Shown here one piece after another: positions 8,001 to 14,951 of a stretch of 43,017 bases of DNA (positions are counted from its first letter, which is position 1; every line of letters starts with the position of its first letter). A program made the position numbers and the translations under genes. A model generated the notes under the pieces. It made no database searches. It was not told where the DNA came from and worked only from the letters and a program-made list of their open reading frames with translations. Source of the stretch: a bacterium (GTDB lineage Bacteria > Chloroflexota > Dormibacteria > Aeolococcales > Bog-877); contig JAJYXT010000020.1 in the NCBI GenBank assembly GCA_021801645.1, positions 1-43,017 on the forward strand. Direction: 5' to 3'.

Positions 8001-8963
8001 CGTCATCGGCAGGGACGCAGCCGGGACGCGGTCCACCATCTCCTGGACGCGGTGCGGCTGGCCGACTCCGCCGGCGCCCCGGAGGTTCTGGCCACGGCCC
8101 TCGTCCACCTGGACATCGCCGAACTCACTTTGGGATTCGGGGGCGACAGCGAGCACGCCAGCCGGGCGCTGGAGATCCTGCGGCGCCTGGGCGACCAGCC
8201 CTGGCTCGAGGCTCGGGCCCTCAACCAGCTGGGCATCCGCGCCTACTTCGCCGGCAACTGGTCCAAGGCGGTGGACTTCTACACGCAATCGTGTGAAGCC
8301 TGCCGGCGCGCGGGGGATGAGTGGACCGCGGCGGTCGGAGCGGGCAACATCGCCGAGGTCCTGGCGGATCAGGGGCACCTGCAGCGAGCCGAGACGATCC
8401 TGGAGGAGGCCCTGCGCACCTATCAAGCCGCCGGCACGCCCACCTTCATCAGCTACGGGACCATGCTGCTGGGCCGGCTGGCTGCAAGACGTGGAGACAC
8501 GGAGAGGGCGCTGGACCTCCTGGGGCAGGCCCGCGCCCTCTCGGCCAGCGATGGGGAGAGCCTGCAGGTACTGCAGGCGGACGCCGCCCGAGCGGAGGCC
8601 CTGCTCCTGTCGGCGAACTTCTCGTCAGCTGTGGAGGTTGCCCAACAGGTGCTGGGCGACGCCGCGTCCGTCCAGGGAAGCGACCTTCTGGTGGCCTGGA
8701 TGGAGCGGGTGCTGGCCCTGGCGCGCGCCGGCGAGGGAGGGAATGCCACCACCGTCTCTGCCCACCTGCGGGCGTCAGTAGAGATCGCCCGCCGCCGGGG
8801 TGCCCGCTACGAGCTGGCGCTATCGCTCAACGCGCTGGCGGACCTCTGGCCCGACGCCGGGCCGGAGGTCCGCCAGGAGAGCTTGGAGCTCTTCGATCAG
8901 CTGGGGGTGGTCGAGACCGCCCGCAGCCTGGGCCGGCTCACGCCGGCCCAGGCACCTGGCTGA
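5094..8963 (+). CDS. Two-domain class III nucleotide cyclase fused to AAA ATPase and TPR array (soluble adenylyl cyclase-like)
   Basis: A 1289-residue cytosolic protein. The first cyclase domain (about 45-215) has both metal aspartates, D56 in FVDISGFT and D106 in KWGGDAVLVWF, plus K102. Its end (VTGPAATVTAHME) lacks the transition-state Asn and Arg. The second domain (about 260-410) has the opposite set. N382 and R386 are present in INLAARL, while the metal positions are E269 and K318. One composite active site at the interface is therefore likely, as in mammalian adenylyl cyclases. A signal-transduction ATPase domain follows, with Walker A GPPGIGKS at about 478 and Walker B LILFDDTHW at about 605. 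Helical TPR-like repeats run from about 830 to the end. The GTG start has no clear ribosome-binding site. Cyclic AMP is the probable product, but base specificity is not proven: an adenine-selecting Lys is not evident in domain two. Confidence 0.88.
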   Translation: MNEIGLPSPAVSRDEPRGEEAESALLPYVPRLALAWVAAGSGELVREMEGTLAFVDISGFTKLTEMLASRGKAGAEELTGYLDRTFGSLLEVAYANSGELVKWGGDAVLVWFPGPQHALRAVAAACQMQRRMTRLGNLRTSAGPSTLRMSVGINSGLFTFFLVGSRHRELLVTGPAATVTAHMEAVAEAGEIVVSEATARHLDPAVLGAAKEDGVLIAGPPRLAASAPDPPPDLGAYRPSLSLPSGLRTHLLAIPVESEHRQVAVAFLEFGGVDQFLADKGVHELAQELNRVVSLVQEVCEVHGVTFWETDIAEDGGKVMLVSGAPRATDDDTGRLLVAVREILNQAGGLRLRAGVNHGRVFTGDFGPSYRRTYSAKGDAINLAARLMGRAAPGELLASEAALGRSRIRFQSEELEPFLVKGKSQPVHAHRLGSPERSAAALGTHGPDLVGRNNELQLLEERLVAAANKEGSCVELLGPPGIGKSRLLEELQRRAAGVSILSVVCDEYRSMLPYASMGALGLQALGVDPGSAPEAIGRALTESVQQLSPRLLPWLPLLAGVVGAEVPPTPEVNALEERFRRERLEDAVLQFMTTVLAGPTLILFDDTHWMDDASSGLVRAVIGSLSSRPWLLVLSRRPQEKGLRTDGLANVVSCELEPLSEPAVAQLLLSATSQQPLAPHELRTISERGGGNPLFLLQLIETGRQSGFGTSLPDTVEEVLAAQIDRLSPPDRRLLRVASVLGLQVSVPVVEEMTEEALDSERLGALEEFLAADASGNLRFRHNMLRDAAYEGLPYARRRELHARAGEVLERRAGGDAAEIAGLLALHFGHALQHRPAWRYARLAGDQARTVYANFEAATFYDQALEAARALGDVEPAELLQVAESLGDARGRLGEFASAAEVYRASRRWAKAGPEKARINLKIALATDRSGNYRLTLGTLARAEGSLGDAQDPEATRLRAEIRAQYGLVRHRQGRSRDAVHHLLDAVRLADSAGAPEVLATALVHLDIAELTLGFGGDSEHASRALEILRRLGDQPWLEARALNQLGIRAYFAGNWSKAVDFYTQSCEACRRAGDEWTAAVGAGNIAEVLADQGHLQRAETILEEALRTYQAAGTPTFISYGTMLLGRLAARRGDTERALDLLGQARALSASDGESLQVLQADAARAEALLLSANFSSAVEVAQQVLGDAASVQGSDLLVAWMERVLALARAGEGGNATTVSAHLRASVEIARRRGARYELALSLNALADLWPDAGPEVRQESLELFDQLGVVETARSLGRLTPAQAPG

Positions 8964-10112
8964 TCACCAATACATCGGGTCGCCGCCGCCGAAGGTGTTG
9001 GTCTGGATGACCACCGTCTCGGCGCCGGAGTTCCAGGAGTAGGAGGAGATGCAAGCCTGCACCGGGAAGTACTGCGGGAAGTACTTCACGAGGAACCCGT
9101 ATATCGGGTTGCCGCAGGTGAACAGGAGCCCCTGGTAGGCGAAGGTGCTGCTCCCCCGCACTGGCAGCCAGGTCGGGAACCGCTGGTTGGCCCCGAAACA
9201 GACCGGGGTGTTGTCCTGGTCGCCGTTGAAGAAGGTGGCGGGGAAGGTAAGGGTCACCGAGCCCCCGACGTTCGAGTTGCTGGTGACCACCAGCGGATCG
9301 GCCTGCTTTGATCCGGAGACGAAGTAGTCACAGTTGAGGGAGCCGGTTCCGAATTGGGCCGTGAGCGAGTAGTCGGGGTTGGAGGTGTTCGTCGTGACGC
9401 CACCGCCGACCCCGGTGGTCCCACTCTGAACCTGGACCTGGCAGTTGCCCGAGCAGGTCACCGTCGTCGACTCAGGCGGCGTCGTGGGAGTTACGGAGAC
9501 GTCCCCGATCACCGGCCCGAATGCGCCAGCGGTGGGGTCTCCGGTGAACGTCAGGGTGGTGCTGTCAGTTGTGGCGGTAAAGGTGTAGCTGGCAGGAGTC
9601 CAGTTCATATCCTGGTGCGTTTGGCTACTGCTCACCGTAAAGGTGATGGCTGCCGGGCTATTTCCTGAAGCACCTACGGTCAGCGTCTTTGTCCCAGTAC
9701 CATTGTCAGGATTTCCGGACAGGTAGAATGAAGCGATGTAAGTCGCTCCGGCAGTCGTCTGAAAAGTCTGGGCGATCGCCCCTTGCTGGTCGCCGTTCAT
9801 GTCGATGCTCCAGGGATCACTAGCGGTAGGACCCTGCCAGTAGGTACCGATCCAGTCGACGCTGCCCTGGTTGGTTGTGTCGGCCGGCTGGGTCACTGTC
9901 CAATTGGGAATGGCGGCGGCACTGGACCCGCTCGCACTGGAATTCGCAAACAGCGTGTCGTACCCAGAGCTATTTGGCTGATAGGTGGTTGGGGAACCTG
10001 GCGAAAACGTGCCATTCGCGAAGCCGTCGGCGATCGTGGCCGCCTGCACCGGCCCCGCAATCGCCAGCGCTGCCAACATGACTGTGGCCGCAGCTAAAAG
10101 TCTTATCTTCAC
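8964..10112 (-). CDS. Secreted choice-of-anchor-C/DUF642-like protein with Cys-containing C-terminal domain
   Basis: A 382-residue exported protein. The GTG start lies ten bases after AGGAGG. A signal peptide (residues 1-24) ends in GPVQA. Residues 25-215 match the choice-of-anchor C/DUF642 pattern: NGTF near the start, IPNWTVT, SVDWIGTYWQ, SIDMNGDQQGAIAQTF, a Y-x-x-SFYLSGNP segment and KTLTVGASG. The fold is a beta-sandwich of extracellular, often carbohydrate-associated proteins. A Thr/Pro linker leads to an unrecognised domain of about 160 residues with six cysteines, an even number that suits disulfides outside the cell. There is no terminal membrane helix or sorting signal. The gene has visibly lower GC than its neighbours and opens with rare codons (ATA, AGA, CTT, TTA), suggesting acquisition or strong expression constraints. 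Its stop abuts that of the cyclase gene with no gap. Confidence 0.75.
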   Translation of the reverse strand: MKIRLLAAATVMLAALAIAGPVQAATIADGFANGTFSPGSPTTYQPNSSGYDTLFANSSASGSSAAAIPNWTVTQPADTTNQGSVDWIGTYWQGPTASDPWSIDMNGDQQGAIAQTFQTTAGATYIASFYLSGNPDNGTGTKTLTVGASGNSPAAITFTVSSSQTHQDMNWTPASYTFTATTDSTTLTFTGDPTAGAFGPVIGDVSVTPTTPPESTTVTCSGNCQVQVQSGTTGVGGGVTTNTSNPDYSLTAQFGTGSLNCDYFVSGSKQADPLVVTSNSNVGGSVTLTFPATFFNGDQDNTPVCFGANQRFPTWLPVRGSSTFAYQGLLFTCGNPIYGFLVKYFPQYFPVQACISSYSWNSGAETVVIQTNTFGGGDPMYW

Positions 10113-10239
10113 CTGGCGGAGATCCTCCTGACCTGGATGGACAGGTCACCTGATCTGGGGCGGGGCTCGCCACTGGCTCACCGCAGTCCAGGCGGCCGAC
10201 ATCACAGACTGCGGGTCATCGCCTCCCCAGGTGCGCCAC

Positions 10240-10268
10240 AGCTTAACGGACTCCCAAGTGACGGTCAA
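10240..10268 (-). promoter_or_regulatory. Promoter of the secreted-protein gene, with overlapping 11-bp direct repeats
   Basis: On the minus strand, TTGACC (10263-10268) is followed by a 17-base spacer and TAAGCT (10240-10245), a good vegetative promoter. The transcript would start near 10233 and carry a leader of about 120 bases. On the plus strand, CAAGTGAC occurs twice, at 10255-10262 and 10266-10273, in register 11 bases apart. The copies straddle the -35 box, a spacing typical of response-regulator half-sites. The rest of the 343-base gap (10113-10455) holds no gene; the only other element seen is the -10 hexamer at 10444. Confidence 0.5.
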
Positions 10269-10443
10269 GTGACAGGCGGACACGAAAAAGTCAGGTCTGT
10301 GGTTGGGGCCCCGGGTCGCCGCACCAATTGGCGGTCCGTCGGCGATGCCCCCGACTGTAGCGGAAGCCCGGAGAGCCGACCTCGTGGCGGCCATCGGCCC
10401 CCGTCGCCGGAAGTGCAGGCCGCCCGCCGCGCGGGGGGCCCAA

Positions 10444-10449
10444 CATAAT
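10444..10449 (+). promoter_or_regulatory. -10 element for a leaderless aldo/keto reductase mRNA
   Basis: CATAAT lies six bases before the ATG at 10456. The intervening bases (CGAGGC) leave no room for a properly spaced Shine-Dalgarno sequence, and no -35 box is visible. Confidence 0.5.
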
Positions 10450-10455
10450 CGAGGC

Positions 10456-11433
10456 ATGCGCTACATCGACGTGGACGGCCGCCAGCTGTCGGTGGTCGGT
10501 CTCGGCTGCTGGCAGTTCGGCGAAAAGGGCTGGGGATACGGCCGGGACTTTGGGGAGGCTGAGTCGCTGGCGATCGTGCGCCGGGCGCTGGAGCTGGGTG
10601 TCACCGTGCTGGACACCGCGGAGATGTACGGACGGGGGGCCAGCGAGCGGCTGGTCGGCAAGGCTCTCACGGGAGCAGGGGGCGATCGCTTTCTGGCCAC
10701 CAAGTTCCTGCCCGTGGTGCCACTCCCCCAGGTCCTCATGCGCCACCTGCACCACAGCCTGGAACGGCTGGGGGTCCAGCACCTCGACCTCTATCAGCTG
10801 CACTGGCCCAACCCCCTCTTCCCCCTCGGGGTCCAGGTGGAGGGGCTGAGACGGGCGCTGGGAGAGGGCCTCACCCGCTACGTCGGCGTCAGCAACTACT
10901 CCCTCTCCCGCTGGCGCCGGGCGGAGCGCCTGCTGGGGGTCCCGATTCTCACCAACCAGGTGCGCTACAACCTGCTGCACCCCCAGCCGGAGCGCCGGCT
11001 CCTCCCCCACGCCCAGGCGACCGGACACATCGTCATCGCCTACAGCCCCCTGGCCCAGGGAGCGCTGAGCGGCCGCTACCGCCCGGGCAAGGGTCCTGGC
11101 GGCGTGAGGCGGGTCAGCCCTCTCTTCACCGAGGAGGGCCTCCAGGCGGCGGCGCCGGTGGTCGAGGCGCTGCGGGAGATCGCCGCCGGGCGTGATGTCA
11201 CCCCGTCCCAGGTCGCCCTCGCCTACCTGATCTCCCAGCCCCGAGTCGTGGTCATCCCTGGGGCCAAGTCGGTGGCCCAGCTGGAGGCCAACGTGGCCGC
11301 CGCGGATATCCAGCTGAAGGACGATGAGCTGCTGGCCCTGCGGCGGGCATCCGACCTGTTCCGCCTCTCCTGGCTGAGGGTGAGCCGGCAGCTGTTCCGG
11401 AGCACCAGCAACAGGGTGGAGTCGACGTCCTGA
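10456..11433 (+). CDS. Aldo/keto reductase (second of three)
   Basis: A 325-residue TIM-barrel oxidoreductase with the full catalytic tetrad: Asp and Tyr in VLDTAEMYG, Lys in FLATKFLP and His in LYQLHWPNP. The NADPH-binding end reads VVVIPGAKSVAQLE. It differs from the other two reductases of this window along most of its length, so they are not recent duplicates. The ATG at 10456 is chosen because family similarity (LSVVGLGCWQFG) starts within 15 residues. The frame is open upstream to 10303, but that part is low-complexity Arg/Pro sequence overlapping the promoter region. The gene precedes the diguanylate cyclase gene by about 130-260 bases, depending on that gene's start. The substrate is unknown. 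Confidence 0.92.
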   Translation: MRYIDVDGRQLSVVGLGCWQFGEKGWGYGRDFGEAESLAIVRRALELGVTVLDTAEMYGRGASERLVGKALTGAGGDRFLATKFLPVVPLPQVLMRHLHHSLERLGVQHLDLYQLHWPNPLFPLGVQVEGLRRALGEGLTRYVGVSNYSLSRWRRAERLLGVPILTNQVRYNLLHPQPERRLLPHAQATGHIVIAYSPLAQGALSGRYRPGKGPGGVRRVSPLFTEEGLQAAAPVVEALREIAAGRDVTPSQVALAYLISQPRVVVIPGAKSVAQLEANVAAADIQLKDDELLALRRASDLFRLSWLRVSRQLFRSTSNRVESTS

Positions 11434-11695
11434 CCGACCTGCCAGGTGACGCGTTCTTCAGCCCCCGTGGCGGAGCCGTGACAGCCCCCGGCTGACTTCC
11501 GGCGCAAGATCCAGGCACGGGGACGGTGCGCACTGCTCCAGGCCCCGATCTGGAGGTGCGTACATCACCACGAGAGCCGCGCACGGGGGCGGGCCTGCGA
11601 GCCGCAGGGCCGACCTCTCGCCCCCCTCCGAGCTTCTGCCCCGGCTGCGCTGGAGCTTCCTCGGAATCGCACTGCTCAGCCTGGTCGCCGCCCTG

Positions 11696-14329
11696 GTGGC
11701 GGTGGACCTGGGGTCCCTGGCCGGGGTCACCGCCCGGCTGCTGGCGGCGGCGGGAGCCTGCTGGCTGGGGTTCTCATGGGTGGCCACCTACCGCCGTGGC
11801 CGGCCCCAGATCGAGGAGGACCTGGTCTCCGCGGCCGCCCTCACCGCACTGGTGGCTGGGCTCGCCTCTCCGCTGTACTCGGTGGGAGTCCTGGGGATGG
11901 GGGCGACCCTCAGGTCCCTGTATTCCCGCCCCCGGGGAGCGGCGTGGGTCGCCGCGTACTTCCTCGGCCCCTACCTGGGCGGCGTGGCGCTGGACGGCGG
12001 CGCCCGATCGCTGTCGGATGTCGGGACCACGCTCCTTTTGGGGCTCTCGGGGGTTGGCATCGGGGTATTGGTGGGGCAGCTCCTGCGAAGCGCCGCCGAC
12101 CGCCACCAGCGGGTGCTGGACCTGGCCCAGGAGCTGCGTCGGGCGGGCGAGGTCCTGGCCGGGGCGGTCAACCCTGGCCTGATCGAGCTGGCGCTGCTCC
12201 GTTCCGCGCAATCTGTGGTCGCGGACCTGGCGCGGGCGCAACTTGTGCTGGTGCGGCTGGTGGGGGCAGCCATCACCGTCTCCCGCCCTCTGCGGGTAGG
12301 CGAGGAACCCGGCGGAGCCCGTGCCGTGGCTCCCAGTTCGCTGCCGGACCCGGCCCTCCGCTACCTGCTGGGGGCCGGGGGGGCAGCGCCGCCAGGCTCG
12401 TGGGCGGCGATCCACGAGTTTCTGGGCGTGAGTGCGCAGCTGGACCAGGTGACCGTGGCCCCGCTCGGCCCGCCCGGGGAGTCCCGGGGCTCACTGGTCC
12501 TGGCGTCGGCGGGTCCACCTCCACCGGAGCTGATCGACTCTTTGAGGGTCCTCAGCGCCCAGGCGGGGCTGGCGCTCTCGCGGGCGGAGCTGTCGCTCAC
12601 CATCCGCCAGAGTGAGGCCCGCTTCCGCGGACTGGTGCAGAACTCCACCGACCTGGTCATCGCGGTGGACCGGGCTAGCGAGGTCACCTACGTCAGTCCC
12701 TCGGTTGAGAAGTTCTTAGGCCGCCGCCTGCGCTCGGGCCGGCTGGACACCCCATCGGACACGGTCCACCCCCAGGACATGGCCCGGGTGCTAGCGGCTC
12801 TCGAGGGCGCCGCTGCCGCCAGCGGCTCCTCGGCACTGCCCGAGTTGCGGGTCCGCTCCAAGGAGGGGGGTTGGCGGGTTCTCGAGCTTCAGGCCACCAA
12901 CCTCCTGGCGGACTCCGGGGTCGGGGCACTGGTGATCACGGGTAGGGACATCACCGAACGGCGGGCACTGGAGGACCAGCTCCGCCACCAAGCCCTCCAT
13001 GACCCGCTCACCGGGCTAGCCAACCGGGTGCTGCTGCGCGACCGCATCGACCACGCCCTCCACGCGCGCCGGCGCCGTCTCCCCCTGGCCCTGCTGATGA
13101 TCGACCTCGACAACTTCAAGAACATCAACGACAGCTTCGGCCACGCCGCGGGGGACTCGGCTCTGCTGGAGGTGACGCGTCTCGTGGGCGCCTGCCTCCG
13201 TCCCGGGGACACCTTCGCCCGCCTGGGGGGAGACGAGTTCGCGATCCTCCTTGAGGAGGTGGCGGCCGAGGAGGCGGAGAAGGTGGCGGAGCGGATCACC
13301 GACAGCCTGCGACGGCCGGTGCGACTTCCCAACTGGGAGGAGGTGGCCGTGACCGCCAGCATCGGGCTGGTCACCTGCGAGGTGGCCACCGACCCCGAGG
13401 TGCTCCTGCGCAACGCGGACATCGCCCTCTACGCGGCCAAATCGGAGGGGAAGGGGGGCCACGTGGTCTTCCAGGACTTCCTCCATCAACGCGCCGTCCA
13501 CCGGATGCACGTCGAGAACGGCCTCCGTCGGGCCCTGGAGCGCGACGAGTTGGTACTCCACTACCAACCCATCGTGCGGGGCTCCATGAGCGACATGGTG
13601 GGGGTGGAGGCTCTCCTGCGCTGGCGGGATCCCGAACAGGGTCTGGTGATGCCCCAGGAGTTCGTGGCCATCGCCGAGTCCACCGGGCTCATAGTCCCGC
13701 TGGGGCGGTGGGTGCTGAGCCAGGCCTGCCACCAGGTCCGGGCCTGGCAGCGGTCCACGCCAGCCGCCCGGGAGTTGACGCTGGCGGTCAACTTCTCCCC
13801 CCGGCAGCTCCAGGAGGAGGAGATCATCGCCCACGTCGAGTCTGCACTTGAGACCTCGGGCCTGGCCGCCTCAGCGCTGGTCCTCGAGGTCACCGAGAGC
13901 GCCATCGCCAGCAACCCCGGAGAGGCCATCGAGCGGCTGGCCCAGCTCCGCCGGCTCGGCGTCCGGGTGGCCATCGACGACTTCGGCACCGGCCAGTCGT
14001 CGCTGGCCCAGCTCCAGCTGCTGCCGGTGGACTGCATCAAGATCGACCAGTCCTTCGTCCGCCGGTTGAGCGATGACCCCACAGCCGCCGCCTTCATTCA
14101 GAGCATGGTGGACCTCGCCCTCGCCCTGCGCCTGGAGGTGGTGATCGAAGGGGTCGAGTCGGCGCGCCAGGCAAAGGTCCTCCGCTCCATGCTCCCCCAG
14201 GCGAAGTTCCAGGGTCACCACTTCGCCCCGGCGTTAGGCCCCGAAGAGCTGGGAAAACTACTCGACAGCCGGCGTGGGGGGCGACGGCCCCGAACGGCTA
14301 GGCGCCCGGTGGCGCACCTGCCCGGTTGA
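11696..14329 (+). CDS. Membrane-bound GAF-PAS-GGDEF-EAL protein (c-di-GMP synthesis and breakdown)
   Basis: An 877-residue protein from the first ordinary start, a GTG. Hydrophobic helices occupy about residues 1-130. A GAF-like sensory region (about 165-300) and a PAS domain (about 306-425) follow. The GGDEF motif (511-515) is intact, with the product-inhibition site RPGD five residues before it, so diguanylate cyclase activity is expected. The EAL domain keeps E638-A-L, NFSPRQLQ, AIDDFGTG and VIEGVES, so phosphodiesterase activity is also expected. It probably adjusts c-di-GMP in response to a signal sensed by GAF/PAS or membrane parts. The frame stays open to 11450, and the codons just before the GTG encode the first half of a transmembrane helix. 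The true start is therefore probably upstream. Confidence 0.92.
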   Translation: MAVDLGSLAGVTARLLAAAGACWLGFSWVATYRRGRPQIEEDLVSAAALTALVAGLASPLYSVGVLGMGATLRSLYSRPRGAAWVAAYFLGPYLGGVALDGGARSLSDVGTTLLLGLSGVGIGVLVGQLLRSAADRHQRVLDLAQELRRAGEVLAGAVNPGLIELALLRSAQSVVADLARAQLVLVRLVGAAITVSRPLRVGEEPGGARAVAPSSLPDPALRYLLGAGGAAPPGSWAAIHEFLGVSAQLDQVTVAPLGPPGESRGSLVLASAGPPPPELIDSLRVLSAQAGLALSRAELSLTIRQSEARFRGLVQNSTDLVIAVDRASEVTYVSPSVEKFLGRRLRSGRLDTPSDTVHPQDMARVLAALEGAAAASGSSALPELRVRSKEGGWRVLELQATNLLADSGVGALVITGRDITERRALEDQLRHQALHDPLTGLANRVLLRDRIDHALHARRRRLPLALLMIDLDNFKNINDSFGHAAGDSALLEVTRLVGACLRPGDTFARLGGDEFAILLEEVAAEEAEKVAERITDSLRRPVRLPNWEEVAVTASIGLVTCEVATDPEVLLRNADIALYAAKSEGKGGHVVFQDFLHQRAVHRMHVENGLRRALERDELVLHYQPIVRGSMSDMVGVEALLRWRDPEQGLVMPQEFVAIAESTGLIVPLGRWVLSQACHQVRAWQRSTPAARELTLAVNFSPRQLQEEEIIAHVESALETSGLAASALVLEVTESAIASNPGEAIERLAQLRRLGVRVAIDDFGTGQSSLAQLQLLPVDCIKIDQSFVRRLSDDPTAAAFIQSMVDLALALRLEVVIEGVESARQAKVLRSMLPQAKFQGHHFAPALGPEELGKLLDSRRGGRRPRTARRPVAHLPG

Positions 14330-14339
14330 GCGACCCGGC

Positions 14340-14951
14340 TCACTCCCCGAGCAGCCAGCGTTCAAGGCGCCGCCGGAAGAAGAAGACCCCCGCCAGGATC
14401 AGCACCGCGGCGGCGACCGCCAGAGCCAGGGTCGCCGCCCCCACCGCGCCGCTGGCCTGTTGATAGGCGTGTCCGAGTTCGAAACCCAGAAGCCCATAGG
14501 CGGTTGCCCAGGCCGCGCCTCCCAGGATGTTGAAGGGTAGGAAGAGCCGGTAGGGCATCTCCCCCACCCCGGCGAGAAGTGCGCCGAAGGTGCGGAGCAG
14601 GGCGATGAATCGCGCCACCACCACGGCCAGAGGGCCGCGACGCTCGAAGAAGCGCTGGATGAGCTGCTGGCGTCGTGGGGTCAGCCCGACCCTGGCACCC
14701 CACCTGGCGACCAGCTCCCGGTCAAGGAGGCGGCCCACGCCGTAGCCGAGGTTGTCGCCCAACACGGCACCGCCGAACGCACAGAGGATCACCACCGGAA
14801 GGCTGAGCTGGCCGGTGTCGGCGGAGTAGGCGGCTCCGAGGATGAGCAGGGTCTCCCCGGGGAACGGCACCCCGGTGCTCTCCAGGAGCGGGCCGGCCAG
14901 GACGGCGGCGTACCCGTAGGTCTGAAGCAGATGGTCCGGGCTGAGGTTCAA
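14340..14951 (-). CDS. DedA-family membrane protein
   Basis: A 203-residue inner-membrane protein of the DedA/SNARE-associated (VTT) family. Visible family marks are the N-terminal ESTGVPFPGETLLILGA segment, the G-x-x-x-GDNLGYGVGR stretch and RFIALLRTFGALLAGVGEM with its conserved arginines. DedA proteins act in lipid transport or flippase-like roles and in membrane homeostasis. The start is a TTG that overlaps the stop of the upstream DUF72 gene (TTGA, four-base overlap), so the two are translationally coupled. It ends ten bases from the convergent GGDEF-EAL gene. Confidence 0.9.
   Translation of the reverse strand: MNLSPDHLLQTYGYAAVLAGPLLESTGVPFPGETLLILGAAYSADTGQLSLPVVILCAFGGAVLGDNLGYGVGRLLDRELVARWGARVGLTPRRQQLIQRFFERRGPLAVVVARFIALLRTFGALLAGVGEMPYRLFLPFNILGGAAWATAYGLLGFELGHAYQQASGAVGAATLALAVAAAVLILAGVFFFRRRLERWLLGE

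Noticed and set aside
10113-10233. Riboswitch in the leader of the secreted-protein gene (c-di-GMP or cobalamin type)
   Set aside because: A CAGGAG...GCC stretch resembles the B12 box loosely and the neighbours suggest c-di-GMP, but the conserved core of neither class could be found. The CAGGAGG is explained by the ribosome-binding site.
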